A program made the position numbers and the translations under genes. The notes under the pieces were generated by a model. The model worked only from the letters and a program-made list of their open reading frames with translations, did not search any database and was not told the DNA's origin. From assembly GCF_002850255.1 (NCBI RefSeq), contig NZ_CP022522.1, positions 810,097 to 874,096 of the forward strand: DNA of 64,000 bases, written 5' to 3'. The DNA comes from Pseudoalteromonas sp. NC201. GTDB taxonomy: Bacteria; Pseudomonadota; Gammaproteobacteria; Enterobacterales; Alteromonadaceae. Below are positions 8,087 to 17,009 of this stretch, one piece after another. Numbering within the stretch: position 1 is the stretch's first letter; every line of letters begins with the position of its first letter.

Positions 8087-8944
8087 TTATTTTGCAGGAG
8101 TATGTTGATATTTGGCGCTTAGCATCGCAAGCCGCCTGGTGATCAATGCGTGATCTTGCTTGGGGAGATATTTTAAGTGTGTGGTTAGGTAGGTACTGGT
8201 GGAATATAGTGCACGGATCATCTGGTTGGCCTTGTCGATAAATGCTCGTGTTTCTTGGGTGTGGCTACAAGCAATATGGCCTTCAAGATGAGGGAGGTTA
8301 TTTGCAATCGGTAATGAGCCCACTAGATGGGCTTTGTCCTTTGGAAAGCTTTGCTGAAAAATAGCGGGGTAGGCTAATATAAAGTCGACTTTACCTGCAT
8401 TAAACTGCTCCATAATGGTTTGTGCTGAGGTTTTATACGGTCTAATGGCAACATTTTTGGGCTCAAGTAGCGCTAATGCAGAGTCAATGGTATTGCCATA
8501 AGATTTGCCGACCTCTTTGATGATAGTGGTCTGTGGATAGTAAGCCATTAAACTTGCAAGCGACTTTAGCTTACCCGTGGCGTTCACAAGGCTGGCATCC
8601 ATCGGGGTGTGCTGTTTGAAGTAATATAATCTATGGCTCGGATATAGGTGGATGGGGATGGTAAACAAGAAGGCTTGCTGGCGACTTGGGGTTTTTAGGC
8701 GAGACACCGCGCACACAGGCTCTTCGCTTGCTAGTAATTGGTTAAGCTTGGTTGGGGTGACAATGTTAAAGTCAAAGTAATCTCGGCCAAACTGGTTTAA
8801 AAGCAAGTTGTTGGTATCTGACTCTAAACTATGGGCTTGTCTGGTAAAAAGTCTTTGCTCATCGGCAGGTTCATTCGAGATCAGCAATATTTTTGCGTTG
8901 CAGCACGCACCAAATAACAGCAGCATTAGCAGTAAATATTTCAT
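8087..8944 (-). CDS. periplasmic solute-binding-like protein (SBP family 3 fold)
   Basis: About 285 residues with a signal peptide (MKYLLLMLLLFGACCNA). The body shows a weak family-3 solute-binding pattern: an early ILLISNEPADEQRLF strand, a LASLMAYYPQTTIIKEVGKSYG hinge-like stretch, and MEQFNAGKVDFILAYPAIF, which is the usual second-lobe signature. Adjacent Cys residues at the signal end could also make it a lipoprotein. No permease gene is nearby, so it is probably a stand-alone sensor or orphan binding protein. The frame reaches a TTG at 8968, but GGAG 5 nt before the ATG at 8944 decides the start. Confidence 0.6.
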   Translation of the reverse strand: MKYLLLMLLLFGACCNAKILLISNEPADEQRLFTRQAHSLESDTNNLLLNQFGRDYFDFNIVTPTKLNQLLASEEPVCAVSRLKTPSRQQAFLFTIPIHLYPSHRLYYFKQHTPMDASLVNATGKLKSLASLMAYYPQTTIIKEVGKSYGNTIDSALALLEPKNVAIRPYKTSAQTIMEQFNAGKVDFILAYPAIFQQSFPKDKAHLVGSLPIANNLPHLEGHIACSHTQETRAFIDKANQMIRALYSTSTYLTTHLKYLPKQDHALITRRLAMLSAKYQHTPAK

Positions 8945-9182
8945 TATTGCTCCAACCCAGTAAAGCAAACACCAGTTTACTATAGAACATTATTACTCGG
9001 AGCTGCGAAGTTTGCTGCAAAAACATGTCTAAAAGCCTAACAAACATCAGACAGATGTATATAAATTGGACGCAAAATACGGTGCCAAATCAAGATAAGT
9101 GGTTATTTAACCTTAACTCTTTGTGCTGAGTTTTATAACCTGTCATCATTGCAATGATTTTTACCTATGGGGCAAATAAACA

Positions 9183-9821
9183 ATGACCAAAGTGTGGGAT
9201 GGATTTATCCGCGGGTTTCACTGGCTGCTCGTAGCAGGACTAGTAACCTTATATATTACCGGTGAAGAAGGCATGATGGATCTTCACTTTGTTACTGGCT
9301 ATTTATTGTTAGCACTGATGGCAGCGCGATTAATTTGGGGTGTCATTGGTAGCCAAACCGCTAAATTAAGCGCGTTATTTCATTCACCTAAAGCAATTTT
9401 ATCGGCCATTAAATCAAAACAAAGCCATGTAGGACATAATCCTGCGGGAAGTTTGATGGTGCTGCTATTTTTTGTGCTGATCATTGTCCAGCTTGTTTCT
9501 GGCTTGATGACAACAGATGATATTTTGGTGGAAGGCCCACTTGCACAATATGTATCTTACGACTTAGTTGAATTAGCAGGTGATATACATCACACCAATA
9601 TTGAGCTGTTAATTGCGGCCATTGCACTGCATATATTTGCTATTGTGGTGTATCGCCTAAAAGGTCAAAACCTAGTAAAGACATTAGTTACTGGTAAGCA
9701 AGAACATGCAGTCAGCACGCCTGTCATGAAATCGGGTGTTGTTGCATACCTTATCTTTATTGCACTTTCAGCTTTGTTACTCTTTACGTGGGGCGCTGAG
9801 CCATTACAAGGGTTAATGTAA
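9183..9821 (+). CDS. cytochrome b561-type membrane protein
   Basis: 212 residues with at least four hydrophobic helices. Candidate haem-ligating histidines sit in helix starts or ends: GFHWLLVAG (helix 1), DLHFVTGYLLLALMAARLIWG (helix 2) and IHHTNIELLIAAIALHIFAIVVYRLKG. These fit the cytochrome b561/Ni-Fe hydrogenase b-type cytochrome family, which passes electrons across the inner membrane. No hydrogenase or cytochrome c gene adjoins it, so the partner is unknown. The ATG is preceded by a weak ribosome site. Confidence 0.8.
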   Translation: MTKVWDGFIRGFHWLLVAGLVTLYITGEEGMMDLHFVTGYLLLALMAARLIWGVIGSQTAKLSALFHSPKAILSAIKSKQSHVGHNPAGSLMVLLFFVLIIVQLVSGLMTTDDILVEGPLAQYVSYDLVELAGDIHHTNIELLIAAIALHIFAIVVYRLKGQNLVKTLVTGKQEHAVSTPVMKSGVVAYLIFIALSALLLFTWGAEPLQGLM

Positions 9822-9838
9822 CTTAACTCTAAACAGAG

Positions 9839-9880
9839 GTTAGCGAGGTCATTGTTTTCAATAACTTCGCTAACTTTTAG
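9839..9880 (+). terminator. terminator after the cytochrome b561 gene
   Basis: Left arm GTTAGCGAGGTCATTG (9839-9854) pairs with right arm CAATAACTTCGCTAAC (9859-9874) at 14 of 16 positions, with the two others able to form G-U pairs in RNA. TTTT follows. It begins 17 nt after the stop codon. Confidence 0.8.
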
Positions 9881-9998
9881 TGCCAAGTCCGGTCAATGTA
9901 ATATTTGTTAACAGATTATCGTAACAGATATGACCTCTATTTCAGAAAATTCTGGTAACATGGCGCAGTTTTATCATAGAGGTTAGAGAAAAGTAGCG

Positions 9999-10697
9999 AT
10001 GTTAGAGCCGTATTATCAACAACAAGCAAATGAGATCACCATTACCAGAGAGCAGGGGAGTTTATTTGCAAAAGGAGTCGCGGACGACTACAACCCACTG
10101 CACGACATCGATGCAAAGAAGTTTTGTGTACCGGGTGATCTACTTTTCTCCTTAGTGTTAAAGCACTACGGCTTAAGCGAGAATATGGAGTTTAGCTTTG
10201 TGGGCATGGTTGATGAAACAACAACCCTTACATTGCCAGAAGGTGCTGCGCAATTTGATATTACCGCAAATGATAAAGTGATGCTGTCAGTGTCGCGCGC
10301 TGGCGAAACCAGCACGTGCCCAACGCTCATCAATAGTTTGACGAGAAATTACGTAGAATTTTCAGGCACTACCTTTCCTCATGTGATCATCCCATTGATG
10401 GGTGAGCAAGAGGTAATGATAAACCCAGCAAGGCCAATGGTGATATACGAATCTATGTCTATTCATATGGATGATATATCGGTAACGGAAGTAACATTGG
10501 AAGCGGCTAAACCTGAGTTTAGCCATGAAGGCAAACGTGGCAAAATCAACCTGCGTTTTAACTTGCTGTCGAACGGCACTAAAGTCGGTTATGGTGAAAA
10601 GCACATGTTAGTTTCTGGGATCCGTGAGTATTGTCAGCAAACCGTTGATGATTTGATTGCCTATTACAACGATAGAAAAGTAGCATTAAAGCCGTAA
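9999..10697 (+). CDS. DUF3581 family protein (hot-dog-like)
   Basis: 232 residues, cytoplasmic. The segment FAKGVADDYNPLHDIDAKKFCVPGDLLFSLVL (residues 23-54) has the D-x-N-P-x-H layout seen in MaoC-type hot-dog hydratases. Overall it matches my memory of DUF3581, a family of Shewanella and Pseudoalteromonas with no assigned role. Length fits that family. A hydratase or acyl-thioester-binding role is possible but not shown. It is a single-gene unit, followed by a perfect stem-loop. Confidence 0.65.
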   Translation: MLEPYYQQQANEITITREQGSLFAKGVADDYNPLHDIDAKKFCVPGDLLFSLVLKHYGLSENMEFSFVGMVDETTTLTLPEGAAQFDITANDKVMLSVSRAGETSTCPTLINSLTRNYVEFSGTTFPHVIIPLMGEQEVMINPARPMVIYESMSIHMDDISVTEVTLEAAKPEFSHEGKRGKINLRFNLLSNGTKVGYGEKHMLVSGIREYCQQTVDDLIAYYNDRKVALKP

Positions 10698-10706
10698 CCT
10701 CCCAAT

Positions 10707-10732
10707 ACACGCTGACGCACCTGTCAGCGTGT
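10707..10732 (+). terminator. stem-loop after the DUF3581 gene
   Basis: A perfect 10-bp stem ACACGCTGAC / GTCAGCGTGT with a 6-nt loop, starting 10 nt after the stop. There is no T-run directly after it, so it may be a 3'-end hairpin or Rho-assisted terminator rather than a classical one. Confidence 0.55.
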
Positions 10733-10829
10733 TGCCCACACCGTTTTCCTTTGAAACAATAATTCATCCACTCTTCAGCTGTCCGCTATACTGTTTAGAT
10801 AAAATGTAATTGAATTAAATGGTATTACT

Positions 10830-11780
10830 GTGCCGTATGCTGACTTGCTCAAACCAGAAGCCTCACAACAAACATTATTAAAATGGCAAAAAACAGTCGA
10901 TTTGATGGCGAAGATTTTTTCGGCGCCTGCTGCGTTTGTGGTACAAAAAAAAGAAGACGGTTTTGCAGTGATGATTGCAAGTGACCAAGAAGAAAACCCG
11001 TATCCTGCAGGTGGTTTTATACCGCAAGAAACCAATATCTTTTGTAAGCATGTTGTCGCTAATAATCACAATCTATATGAGCAGCACGCCAGCGTAAACT
11101 ATCAATGGGACGATAACCCTGAGGTTGCCAATGATGGCTTTGAGTCTTATTTGGGTGTACCAATCCACTGGCCCAATGGAAAATCGTTTGGCACATTGTG
11201 TGTGATGGATTTTAAGCCTACAAATTACAACGCTTCGTTGGTTGAATTTATAGAGCACTTACGCGATATGCTAGAAGACGATTTGGTGATGATTGAGCGC
11301 TATAGCAAAATCAAAGCGATAGCGATGCAAGATCCGTTGACTGAAGTACTAAATCGCCGCGCGACTGAAATACTCGGTGAACATAAGCGTGATATTGCCT
11401 TAAAACTGGGTGGTGCGCTTTACTGTGTCTTTCTTGATTTAGATGGTTTTAAACCGATAAATGACAGCTATGGTCATGAAGTTGGAGATCAGGTGTTACA
11501 AAGTTTGGCTGAAGCCTTGAAAGCCGCAAGTAGCGAAGATGATATTATTGGGCGCTATGGCGGCGATGAGTTTCTGGCTATTGTACAACGAGATAATGAA
11601 GAAGCAGTAAACGACTTTATTTTTCAAAGTGAGGCTAATTTCTATCAGGCGTTAAAAAAGAAAAAGCTCCCCAAGTGTGGTTTTTCTGCGGGATTTGCCA
11701 AGAGCGACAGTAAGTTTGAAAGCATGACCAGTTTATTCTCTCGAGCAGACAAACACATGTATCAGAAAAAAATGAACTAG
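10830..11780 (+). CDS. GAF-sensor diguanylate cyclase
   Basis: 316 residues, GTG start, cytoplasmic. The N-terminal ~150 residues look like a GAF domain (FVVQKKEDGFAVMIASDQEE, NIFCKHVVANN, YLGVPIHWPNGKSFGTLCVMD). The C-terminal domain has FLDLDGFKPINDSYGHEVGD and GGDEF at residues 244-248, so it should synthesise c-di-GMP. The I-site position five residues before GGDEF reads SEDD and lacks the arginine, so feedback inhibition by product is probably weak or absent, unlike the cyclase at 4042. It is a single gene between the DUF3581 gene and the siderophore locus. Confidence 0.88.
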   Translation: MPYADLLKPEASQQTLLKWQKTVDLMAKIFSAPAAFVVQKKEDGFAVMIASDQEENPYPAGGFIPQETNIFCKHVVANNHNLYEQHASVNYQWDDNPEVANDGFESYLGVPIHWPNGKSFGTLCVMDFKPTNYNASLVEFIEHLRDMLEDDLVMIERYSKIKAIAMQDPLTEVLNRRATEILGEHKRDIALKLGGALYCVFLDLDGFKPINDSYGHEVGDQVLQSLAEALKAASSEDDIIGRYGGDEFLAIVQRDNEEAVNDFIFQSEANFYQALKKKKLPKCGFSAGFAKSDSKFESMTSLFSRADKHMYQKKMN

Positions 11781-11931
11781 CGTGCCTACAAATCGCGCTT
11801 TCCTTAAATTAATTCCCTTAGTCACCGTCTACTAAACAGAGTGCATGTAACCTCATGACTCGGTTACTAAATCTTTCAAACGGGCTTTGTCGCTTCAATG
11901 ACAGTCGTTTGTGTAATTTAAGTGGAAAAGT

Positions 11932-12564
11932 ATGTATTCAATTCACCCTTTGTGGCAGCAATTCCCTTGTGCCGACAAAACCGCGCTGCAAGGTACAGAG
12001 CTCGCCTCGTATCACAACCCGCAGATCAATAAGACAGTGCGCTTTAAGCTGATCTCAAAAGCGGATTTACCACTATTTTGTCAGTGGATGAACGATCCTC
12101 GAGTTGCACATTTTTGGCAGCAGGCGTGGTCAGAAGAAAAGCAGTGGCAGTATCTCAGCGAACGTTTAGCAGACAACTTTAGTTTGCCGCTCGTCATGTA
12201 TTTTGATGAGCAGCCATTTGGCTATGTTGAAGTTTATTGGGCTGAGTTAGATAAGTTAGCGGGATATTATGAGTGGCAGCCCAAAGATAGAGGCGTCCAT
12301 TTATTAGTTGGCGAGCAATCATGTAGAGGTCCCGAAAATTTTCGTGCTTGGATGACCAGTTTAAGTCACCTTATTTATTTAGGGCATGAAGATACTCAGC
12401 GTATTGTGCTAGAGCCTCGCCATGATAATACGCGGCTACTCACTCGCATTGCAGAGCTTGGTTATCATAGCCAGTTTGAGTTTGACTTTCCTCATAAGCG
12501 TGCTGCGTTAGTGATGGCTGAGAAAGCTTCATTCTATCGAGACGTTTTTCCTCAGTTTGCTTAG
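11932..12564 (+). CDS. siderophore GNAT acetyltransferase (IucB/RhbD-like)
   Basis: 210 residues. The Acetyltransf_8 family acylates the hydroxylated side-chain amine of lysine, ornithine or diamines to make a hydroxamate. Family features are visible: CQWMNDPRVAHFW near residue 44, PFGYVEVYWAELDKLAGYY near 96, DRGVHLLVGEQSCRGP with the conserved His and acetyl-CoA loop near 120, and a TQRIVLEPRHDN strand. With the PvdA-like ornithine hydroxylase at 41347-42651, the expected product is N5-acetyl-N5-hydroxyornithine. It converges with the FhuF-like gene and overlaps it by 36 bp. GGAAAAG precedes the ATG. Confidence 0.88.
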   Translation: MYSIHPLWQQFPCADKTALQGTELASYHNPQINKTVRFKLISKADLPLFCQWMNDPRVAHFWQQAWSEEKQWQYLSERLADNFSLPLVMYFDEQPFGYVEVYWAELDKLAGYYEWQPKDRGVHLLVGEQSCRGPENFRAWMTSLSHLIYLGHEDTQRIVLEPRHDNTRLLTRIAELGYHSQFEFDFPHKRAALVMAEKASFYRDVFPQFA

Positions 12565-13290
12565 GTTACTTAGCGCGGCTTTTCTTTGCACCATATTGTG
12601 CTTGTGTTTGGGACAGTCGCGGCAGTAATTGCCATTTTCTCGGTCGTGGAGAAGGCAGCATTCAGGGCGGATTTGATATTTGCCACTCGGATCATGTGCG
12701 GTTATTTCGGTAAACTTAAGCGGATTCTTTAGCGCCCCTAAGTGGGCGGATGTAGTCAGTATTTGTTTATCTTCAAGCAATGTTGGATGCGCACCCACAA
12801 GCCCCATAATAATGTCGAAAAAGTCGTTCAAGCGATAAAAGCAATTACTCCATAACGTCCGCTCTTTTACGCCAAAAGCTTGGTGTAGCAGGTCGTGAAG
12901 CGGTGATAAGTGATTGAACAATAAGTCGTGATAGCGTGTTTCTGTGTCAGTGTTTTTAAGTGCTTTACCTTGATGCGGCAGCAAAATGCTGAGCTGCTCA
13001 GGGTTGTAGCTCAATTCGCAAAGCTTTAGTGGCAAGGGTGTTAGCAATAATGAATGGCTCACGATGATGCTTGGAAAAATATTGAAGGTGTAATACATAT
13101 GCCACACGGAGGCTTGAGCCCTTGATTTCGTTACGCCTCTCTCTAAGCTAAAGCGAGTTATATGGTCGATAAAATGTGGTGACTCTAATAACTCAGAAAA
13201 AGTCGCTGTAGATCGTAAGGGGGTGAGGTCAACACCTTGCGCATACGTATCATAAGGAGGTTTAAAAAAAGGCACTAAATTCGGCAGCAT
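12529..13290 (-). CDS. FhuF-type ferric siderophore reductase
   Basis: 253 residues, soluble. The C-terminus carries Cys211, Cys212, Cys223 and Cys226 in the spacing C-C-x10-C-x2-C, the unusual [2Fe-2S] motif that defines FhuF reductases. These reduce Fe(III) in hydroxamate siderophores in the cytoplasm to release Fe(II). The rest of the protein fits the alpha-helical ferric iron reductase family. It is divergent from the DapE-like gene and convergent with the acetyltransferase. Its presence says that the intact ferric siderophore is taken into the cytoplasm, although no inner-membrane importer gene is in the window. Confidence 0.9.
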   Translation of the reverse strand: MLPNLVPFFKPPYDTYAQGVDLTPLRSTATFSELLESPHFIDHITRFSLERGVTKSRAQASVWHMYYTFNIFPSIIVSHSLLLTPLPLKLCELSYNPEQLSILLPHQGKALKNTDTETRYHDLLFNHLSPLHDLLHQAFGVKERTLWSNCFYRLNDFFDIIMGLVGAHPTLLEDKQILTTSAHLGALKNPLKFTEITAHDPSGKYQIRPECCLLHDRENGNYCRDCPKHKHNMVQRKAALSNLSKLRKNVSIE

Positions 13291-13610
13291 TGAAACGAAC
13301 AGCTATAGAGGTTTATGGTTAATGACGAAGCGCAACTTCATTAATTTAATACCGCCTTTTAGTCTCAAACTCCCACATTACTTTAGTGCTTATGTTTGTT
13401 TGGCTGTTATCTGCCAAAAACGGCACTAGAAAATGCAGTTAATGGTCAAATTACATGTTTTGGCGGGGTAAAAAATACCGAACACCGACAAATCAATAAT
13501 CTTATGTAAAAAAATTTAGTTTAGTTTCGTCACTAGTCTGAGTGTCGTGGTTGCTGCCTAAAAGTGGTGTGCAACAAAAACAAATATTCGGCTTGGGAAC
13601 TAGGCTCTAC
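13291..13610. other. divergent intergenic region, fhuF-like / dapE-like
   Basis: About 320 bp between two divergent starts, AT-rich, and expected to hold both promoters. I looked for a 19-bp Fur-type inverted repeat and for a sigma-54 -24/-12 element on both strands and saw neither convincingly. A GTG at 13542 could extend the DapE-like frame into this region. Confidence 0.4.
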
Positions 13611-14807
13611 ATGCAAGAACTAACTAAAAAAATAACCCAAATAAGTACCTCTATAAGTCTTCTACAGGAGTTCATCGCGGCGCCGTCTGTGACGCCTTGT
13701 GATGCCGGGTTGATCTTAACAATCGCCCAATATCTTGAGGAACTCGGGTTTGAAACCTCATGGTTTGAAGAAAATGGAGTGCGTAACCTTATAGCCAAGC
13801 AGGTTTTTTCTGAAGGTCCAAGTTTTGCATTTTCTGGTCATGTTGATGTTGTCCCCGCTGAGCAGGAGCATTGGCATTCCGATCCATTTAAAGCGACTGT
13901 CGTAAACGATGTTATTTATGGCAGGGGCGTGTCCGATATGAAAGGGGGCATTGCTGCCATGCTGAGTGCCACACGAGTCTTACTGGCTTCGAAGCAAAAG
14001 CTTAAAGGCACTTTCTATTGGTTGCTGACATCCGATGAAGAGGGGGAAGCTGAATTTGGTACCAAGCGAATCGTCGAGCGACTCAGTCAAGATGGTGTAA
14101 CGATTGACGCTTGCCTTGTTGGAGAGCCTACCTCACACAATCGAGTGGGTGATGTGATCCGAAATGGTCGCCGCGGCTCAATCTCAGGTGCCATAAAAAT
14201 TGAAGGGAAAGCAGGCCATGTCGCTTATCCCGAACAAACGGTCAATGCAGCACATATCGCGGGTAAAGTAGTGGCGATACTATGCAGTTTACAGTGGCAA
14301 AAAGACCAACCAGATGTCAAAACAACCCTTCAAGTCACGGGCGTCAATACGACGACTGATGTGGATAATATCGTACCTGAAGCGTGTCAGGTTAATTTCA
14401 ATATTAGATACAGCCATGGGTATTGTAATCAAGAGATCATCGGCATTATCGAAAATCACTTAGCAAGATTTAAAGACAACCTGAGCCTAGATTGGTCAAG
14501 GGCATGTAACCCCTATTATACCAGTGCAGATATGGAAAATTCGTTCTTAAACTTAGTGGAAAACGCCATCGTGCGGTGTACTGCGAGATATCCCATAGTA
14601 AACACCGCTGGAGGCACGTCTGATGGGCGTTTTTTTGCCAATGGCCACACCCAAACGATTGAATGTGGTGTTAAAAACGACACGATACACCAAGCCAATG
14701 AGTGTTTACCCATAAGTGATTTACTGGAAATCGAGCAGATTTATTTAACGGTGCTCAGTGATTTTTTTGGCGCAAAGCAACACCTTAACTTGCCCGCTGG
14801 TGAATAA
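13611..14807 (+). CDS. DapE-like M20 metallopeptidase
   Basis: About 398 residues. It matches succinyl-diaminopimelate desuccinylase closely: FSGHVDVVPAEQEHW (metal His-Asp), YGRGVSDMKGGIAAML (metal Asp), TSDEEGEAEFGT (catalytic and metal Glu), GEPTSHNRVGDVIRNGRRGSISG, and GGTSDGRFFA with the C-terminal metal His in NDTIHQANE. DapE removes succinate from N-succinyl-diaminopimelate in lysine synthesis. Its place inside a siderophore locus suggests a paralogue that trims an N-acyl group from a precursor, but this is inference. The frame opens at GTG 13542; the ATG at 13611 matches the family N-terminus. If the genome lacks another dapE, it is simply the housekeeping gene. Confidence 0.85.
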   Translation: MQELTKKITQISTSISLLQEFIAAPSVTPCDAGLILTIAQYLEELGFETSWFEENGVRNLIAKQVFSEGPSFAFSGHVDVVPAEQEHWHSDPFKATVVNDVIYGRGVSDMKGGIAAMLSATRVLLASKQKLKGTFYWLLTSDEEGEAEFGTKRIVERLSQDGVTIDACLVGEPTSHNRVGDVIRNGRRGSISGAIKIEGKAGHVAYPEQTVNAAHIAGKVVAILCSLQWQKDQPDVKTTLQVTGVNTTTDVDNIVPEACQVNFNIRYSHGYCNQEIIGIIENHLARFKDNLSLDWSRACNPYYTSADMENSFLNLVENAIVRCTARYPIVNTAGGTSDGRFFANGHTQTIECGVKNDTIHQANECLPISDLLEIEQIYLTVLSDFFGAKQHLNLPAGE

Positions 14808-14829
14808 GTTGCACGCCGTCAGGCAGACA

Positions 14830-14980
14830 ATACCAGTTTGACTTCATACTTGCTCAATTTGAGGGATTAAATCTGACGCGAGCTGTGTTAAAAATTTATC
14901 AGTTAGAACAACTAAATAGCAAAATTTTTGCCGGGCTAAAGACAAGATTTTCTGGCCTCAACATTTAGGTAAATTGGTAT
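14830..14980. repeat. MITE-like interspersed repeat, copy A
   Basis: 151 bp beginning ATACCAG and ending AATTGGTAT, so its ends form imperfect inverted repeats. It shares long blocks with copy B at 42731-42892 in the same orientation: TTGCTCAATTTGA near the left, AATCTGACGC, GTTAAAAATTT, then AGAACAACTAAATAGCAAAA, and GACAAGATTT near the right. No coding capacity. It looks like a non-autonomous mobile element or REP-type repeat. It lies between the DapE-like gene and the exporter. Confidence 0.85.
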
Positions 14981-15073
14981 AAATCTAGTTTTTTTTAGAC
15001 TTTCATTAAACAACTTTAGAAGTGCTTCGTCTTGTTGCTATCAGACTCAGTAATTGAATTATGAGGAAATCGT

Positions 15074-16690
15074 GTGCTTGGGTATTTAATTCGTCAATCA
15101 AAATGGTTGTTAGGTGCGGCTGTGTTCACGAGTGCAATCTGCGGTGTGTGTGCCGTATTGTTACTCACGCAAATTAATAAGGTATTGAATTCATCACAAC
15201 AAGAAGCCAATCAATTTTTTGGTATTTTTGTGGCTTTGGTGGTGGCTGTGCTGTTTTTTCAGGTGGTGGCTTCAACATTGTTTGAGCGATTGAGTCAACA
15301 GGCACATGCTGTGCTGAGAAGGCATATTTCAGATAAGGTGCTGCAAGCAGATTATCGTCAACTTGAAGAAGTAGGCGGAGCCAAGGTGCAATCAGCGCTG
15401 TCTGAACACTGTTTAAAAGTTGCTGAGTTTTTCGTCCGGTTACCGGTGATCGTCGTCAATGGTATTATTGTAATTGGTTGTATGGCTTACATCGCTTGGT
15501 TATCGCTGGATGTATTTGTGATGGCGCTGGTGGTCTTGGGTTTAGGCTCTATTGGCTATCATTTGGTTCATCTCAAAGCCATCGGCTATTTAAATGGTGC
15601 AGCAAAAGAGCAAGATCGCTTGTTTGGACACTTTAGTGCTTTGGTTGATGGTGCCAAAGAGCTACGCTTGCATGCTGGTAAAAGACAGCGATTTGCAGAT
15701 AACGTGCTTGGAGATTCCATTGAATCGGTTCGTAAGCAACGGACGGTGGGCATGTCTGTCTTTGTTATTTCTACCGCTTGGGGAAATTTCTTAATCTACG
15801 CATTTATTGGCGCGGTTTTGTTCGCGCTGGTAGCAGATTCAGCGCAGCGTACCCAAATACTAACGGGCTTTGCGTTGGTCTTTATATATATGATTGCGCC
15901 CTTAGAGAACTTACTAAAGGCTCTGCCCGCGGCCAATATAGCGAAAGCATCAGCTGCACGCATTGAAGCTGTTACCGCGCATTTATCCGAAGGAGCGAAA
16001 GAAAAGCACTTACCGAATGCGCCTTCCTCGTTTAAACAGCTTGAATTAAGCGGGTTAACACATCAGTTTTATCATGAACCTTCTGATGATTTATTCACAC
16101 TTGGACCTATCGATTTATCGTTTAAACCGGGGGAAATTGTCTTTTTGGTTGGCGGTAATGGCAGTGGCAAAACCACGCTGGCTAAGATGTTGGTCGGATT
16201 ATACAAGAGTAATACTGGTCAACTTCGCTTAGATGGCAAAACCATTAACCCTGAAGATCTAGATGAGTATAGACAGCTTTTCACCGCAATTTTCTCTGAC
16301 TTTTATCTGTTTGAAGAATTGCTGGATATCCCTTCGGCTGAATTAGATGCGGCCGCAAACTCACTGTTAGAAAAGCTCCAACTTAATCGTAAAGTGCATG
16401 TTGCCAATGGTGCATTTTCAACGCGTGCGTTATCTCAAGGGCAAAGAAAGCGACTAGCCATGGTGGTAGCCCATTTAGAGCAGCGTCCGTTTTTAGTCTT
16501 TGATGAATGGGCGGCGGACCAAGATCCTATATTTAAAGAGGTGTTTTATCGCCAGTTATTACCAGAGCTTAAAGCGCAGGGTAAAACGCTGTTGGTTATC
16601 TCTCATGACGATAAGTATTTTGACTGCGCCGATCGACTGTTGCGAATGGAGCACGGCCAACTTTATCAGCGTGAAGAGGCAGCTGCATAA
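15074..16690 (+). CDS. PvdE-like peptide/siderophore ABC exporter (fused permease-ATPase)
   Basis: 538 residues, GTG start with GAGGAAA upstream. The N-terminal ~310 residues carry six hydrophobic helices of an ABC exporter. The C-terminal ATPase has Walker A GGNGSGKTT (near residues 360-368), the signature LSQGQRKRL, and Walker B FLVFDEWAADQD near 477. The unusual LSQGQ signature and DEWAADQDP run are typical of the cyclic-peptide/pyoverdine PvdE exporter family, which moves the assembled peptide from cytoplasm to periplasm. It lies upstream of mbtH and the assembly line and most likely exports the siderophore. A paralogue is at 56992-58713. Confidence 0.92.
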   Translation: MLGYLIRQSKWLLGAAVFTSAICGVCAVLLLTQINKVLNSSQQEANQFFGIFVALVVAVLFFQVVASTLFERLSQQAHAVLRRHISDKVLQADYRQLEEVGGAKVQSALSEHCLKVAEFFVRLPVIVVNGIIVIGCMAYIAWLSLDVFVMALVVLGLGSIGYHLVHLKAIGYLNGAAKEQDRLFGHFSALVDGAKELRLHAGKRQRFADNVLGDSIESVRKQRTVGMSVFVISTAWGNFLIYAFIGAVLFALVADSAQRTQILTGFALVFIYMIAPLENLLKALPAANIAKASAARIEAVTAHLSEGAKEKHLPNAPSSFKQLELSGLTHQFYHEPSDDLFTLGPIDLSFKPGEIVFLVGGNGSGKTTLAKMLVGLYKSNTGQLRLDGKTINPEDLDEYRQLFTAIFSDFYLFEELLDIPSAELDAAANSLLEKLQLNRKVHVANGAFSTRALSQGQRKRLAMVVAHLEQRPFLVFDEWAADQDPIFKEVFYRQLLPELKAQGKTLLVISHDDKYFDCADRLLRMEHGQLYQREEAAA

Positions 16691-16706
16691 ATAACCTGAG
16701 TGGTTA

Positions 16707-16750
16707 AAGTTGAGCGCAGTGCAAGCCAACACTATCACTGCGTTTAACTT
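16707..16750 (+). terminator. long stem-loop after the exporter gene
   Basis: Left arm 16707-16721 (AAGTTGAGCGCAGTG) pairs with right arm 16736-16750 (CACTGCGTTTAACTT) over 15 positions, two of them as G-U pairs in RNA, with a 14-nt loop. No T-run follows. It begins 16 nt after the exporter stop, so it may end that transcript, act as an attenuator for the downstream biosynthetic operon, or protect the exporter mRNA. Confidence 0.55.
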
Positions 16751-17003
16751 GATAACCGCTTAGCGGCTAAGCATATTTAGGCCGCGATATCCCTACCCAT
16801 ATGCTTTCAATTATCTGCACTGGTAAAAAATCAGAATATAGACGCTTTTTTCTTTAAACAATTCGCATTTCTATTCGTCTACAGAGGCAATATCGCCAAA
16901 TTTATTGGCATGTTGAGAAGGTAGCACGGAGATACATACCTCATGGCTACCCAACCTCATCAGAATGTAAACCGACTGCCTATAGTAGCAGTGCAATATT
17001 TAT

Positions 17004-17009
17004 CAGGAG
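17004..17009 (+). promoter_or_regulatory. ribosome binding site deciding the mbtH start
   Basis: CAGGAG ends 5 nt before the ATG at 17015. The alternative ATG at 16943 has GGAG about 11 nt away and would give an N-terminal extension that MbtH proteins normally lack. Confidence 0.7.

Noticed and set aside
11855..12052. 65-codon plus-strand frame at the start of the acetyltransferase
   Set aside because: It overlaps the well supported IucB-like frame in another register and shows no recognisable pattern.
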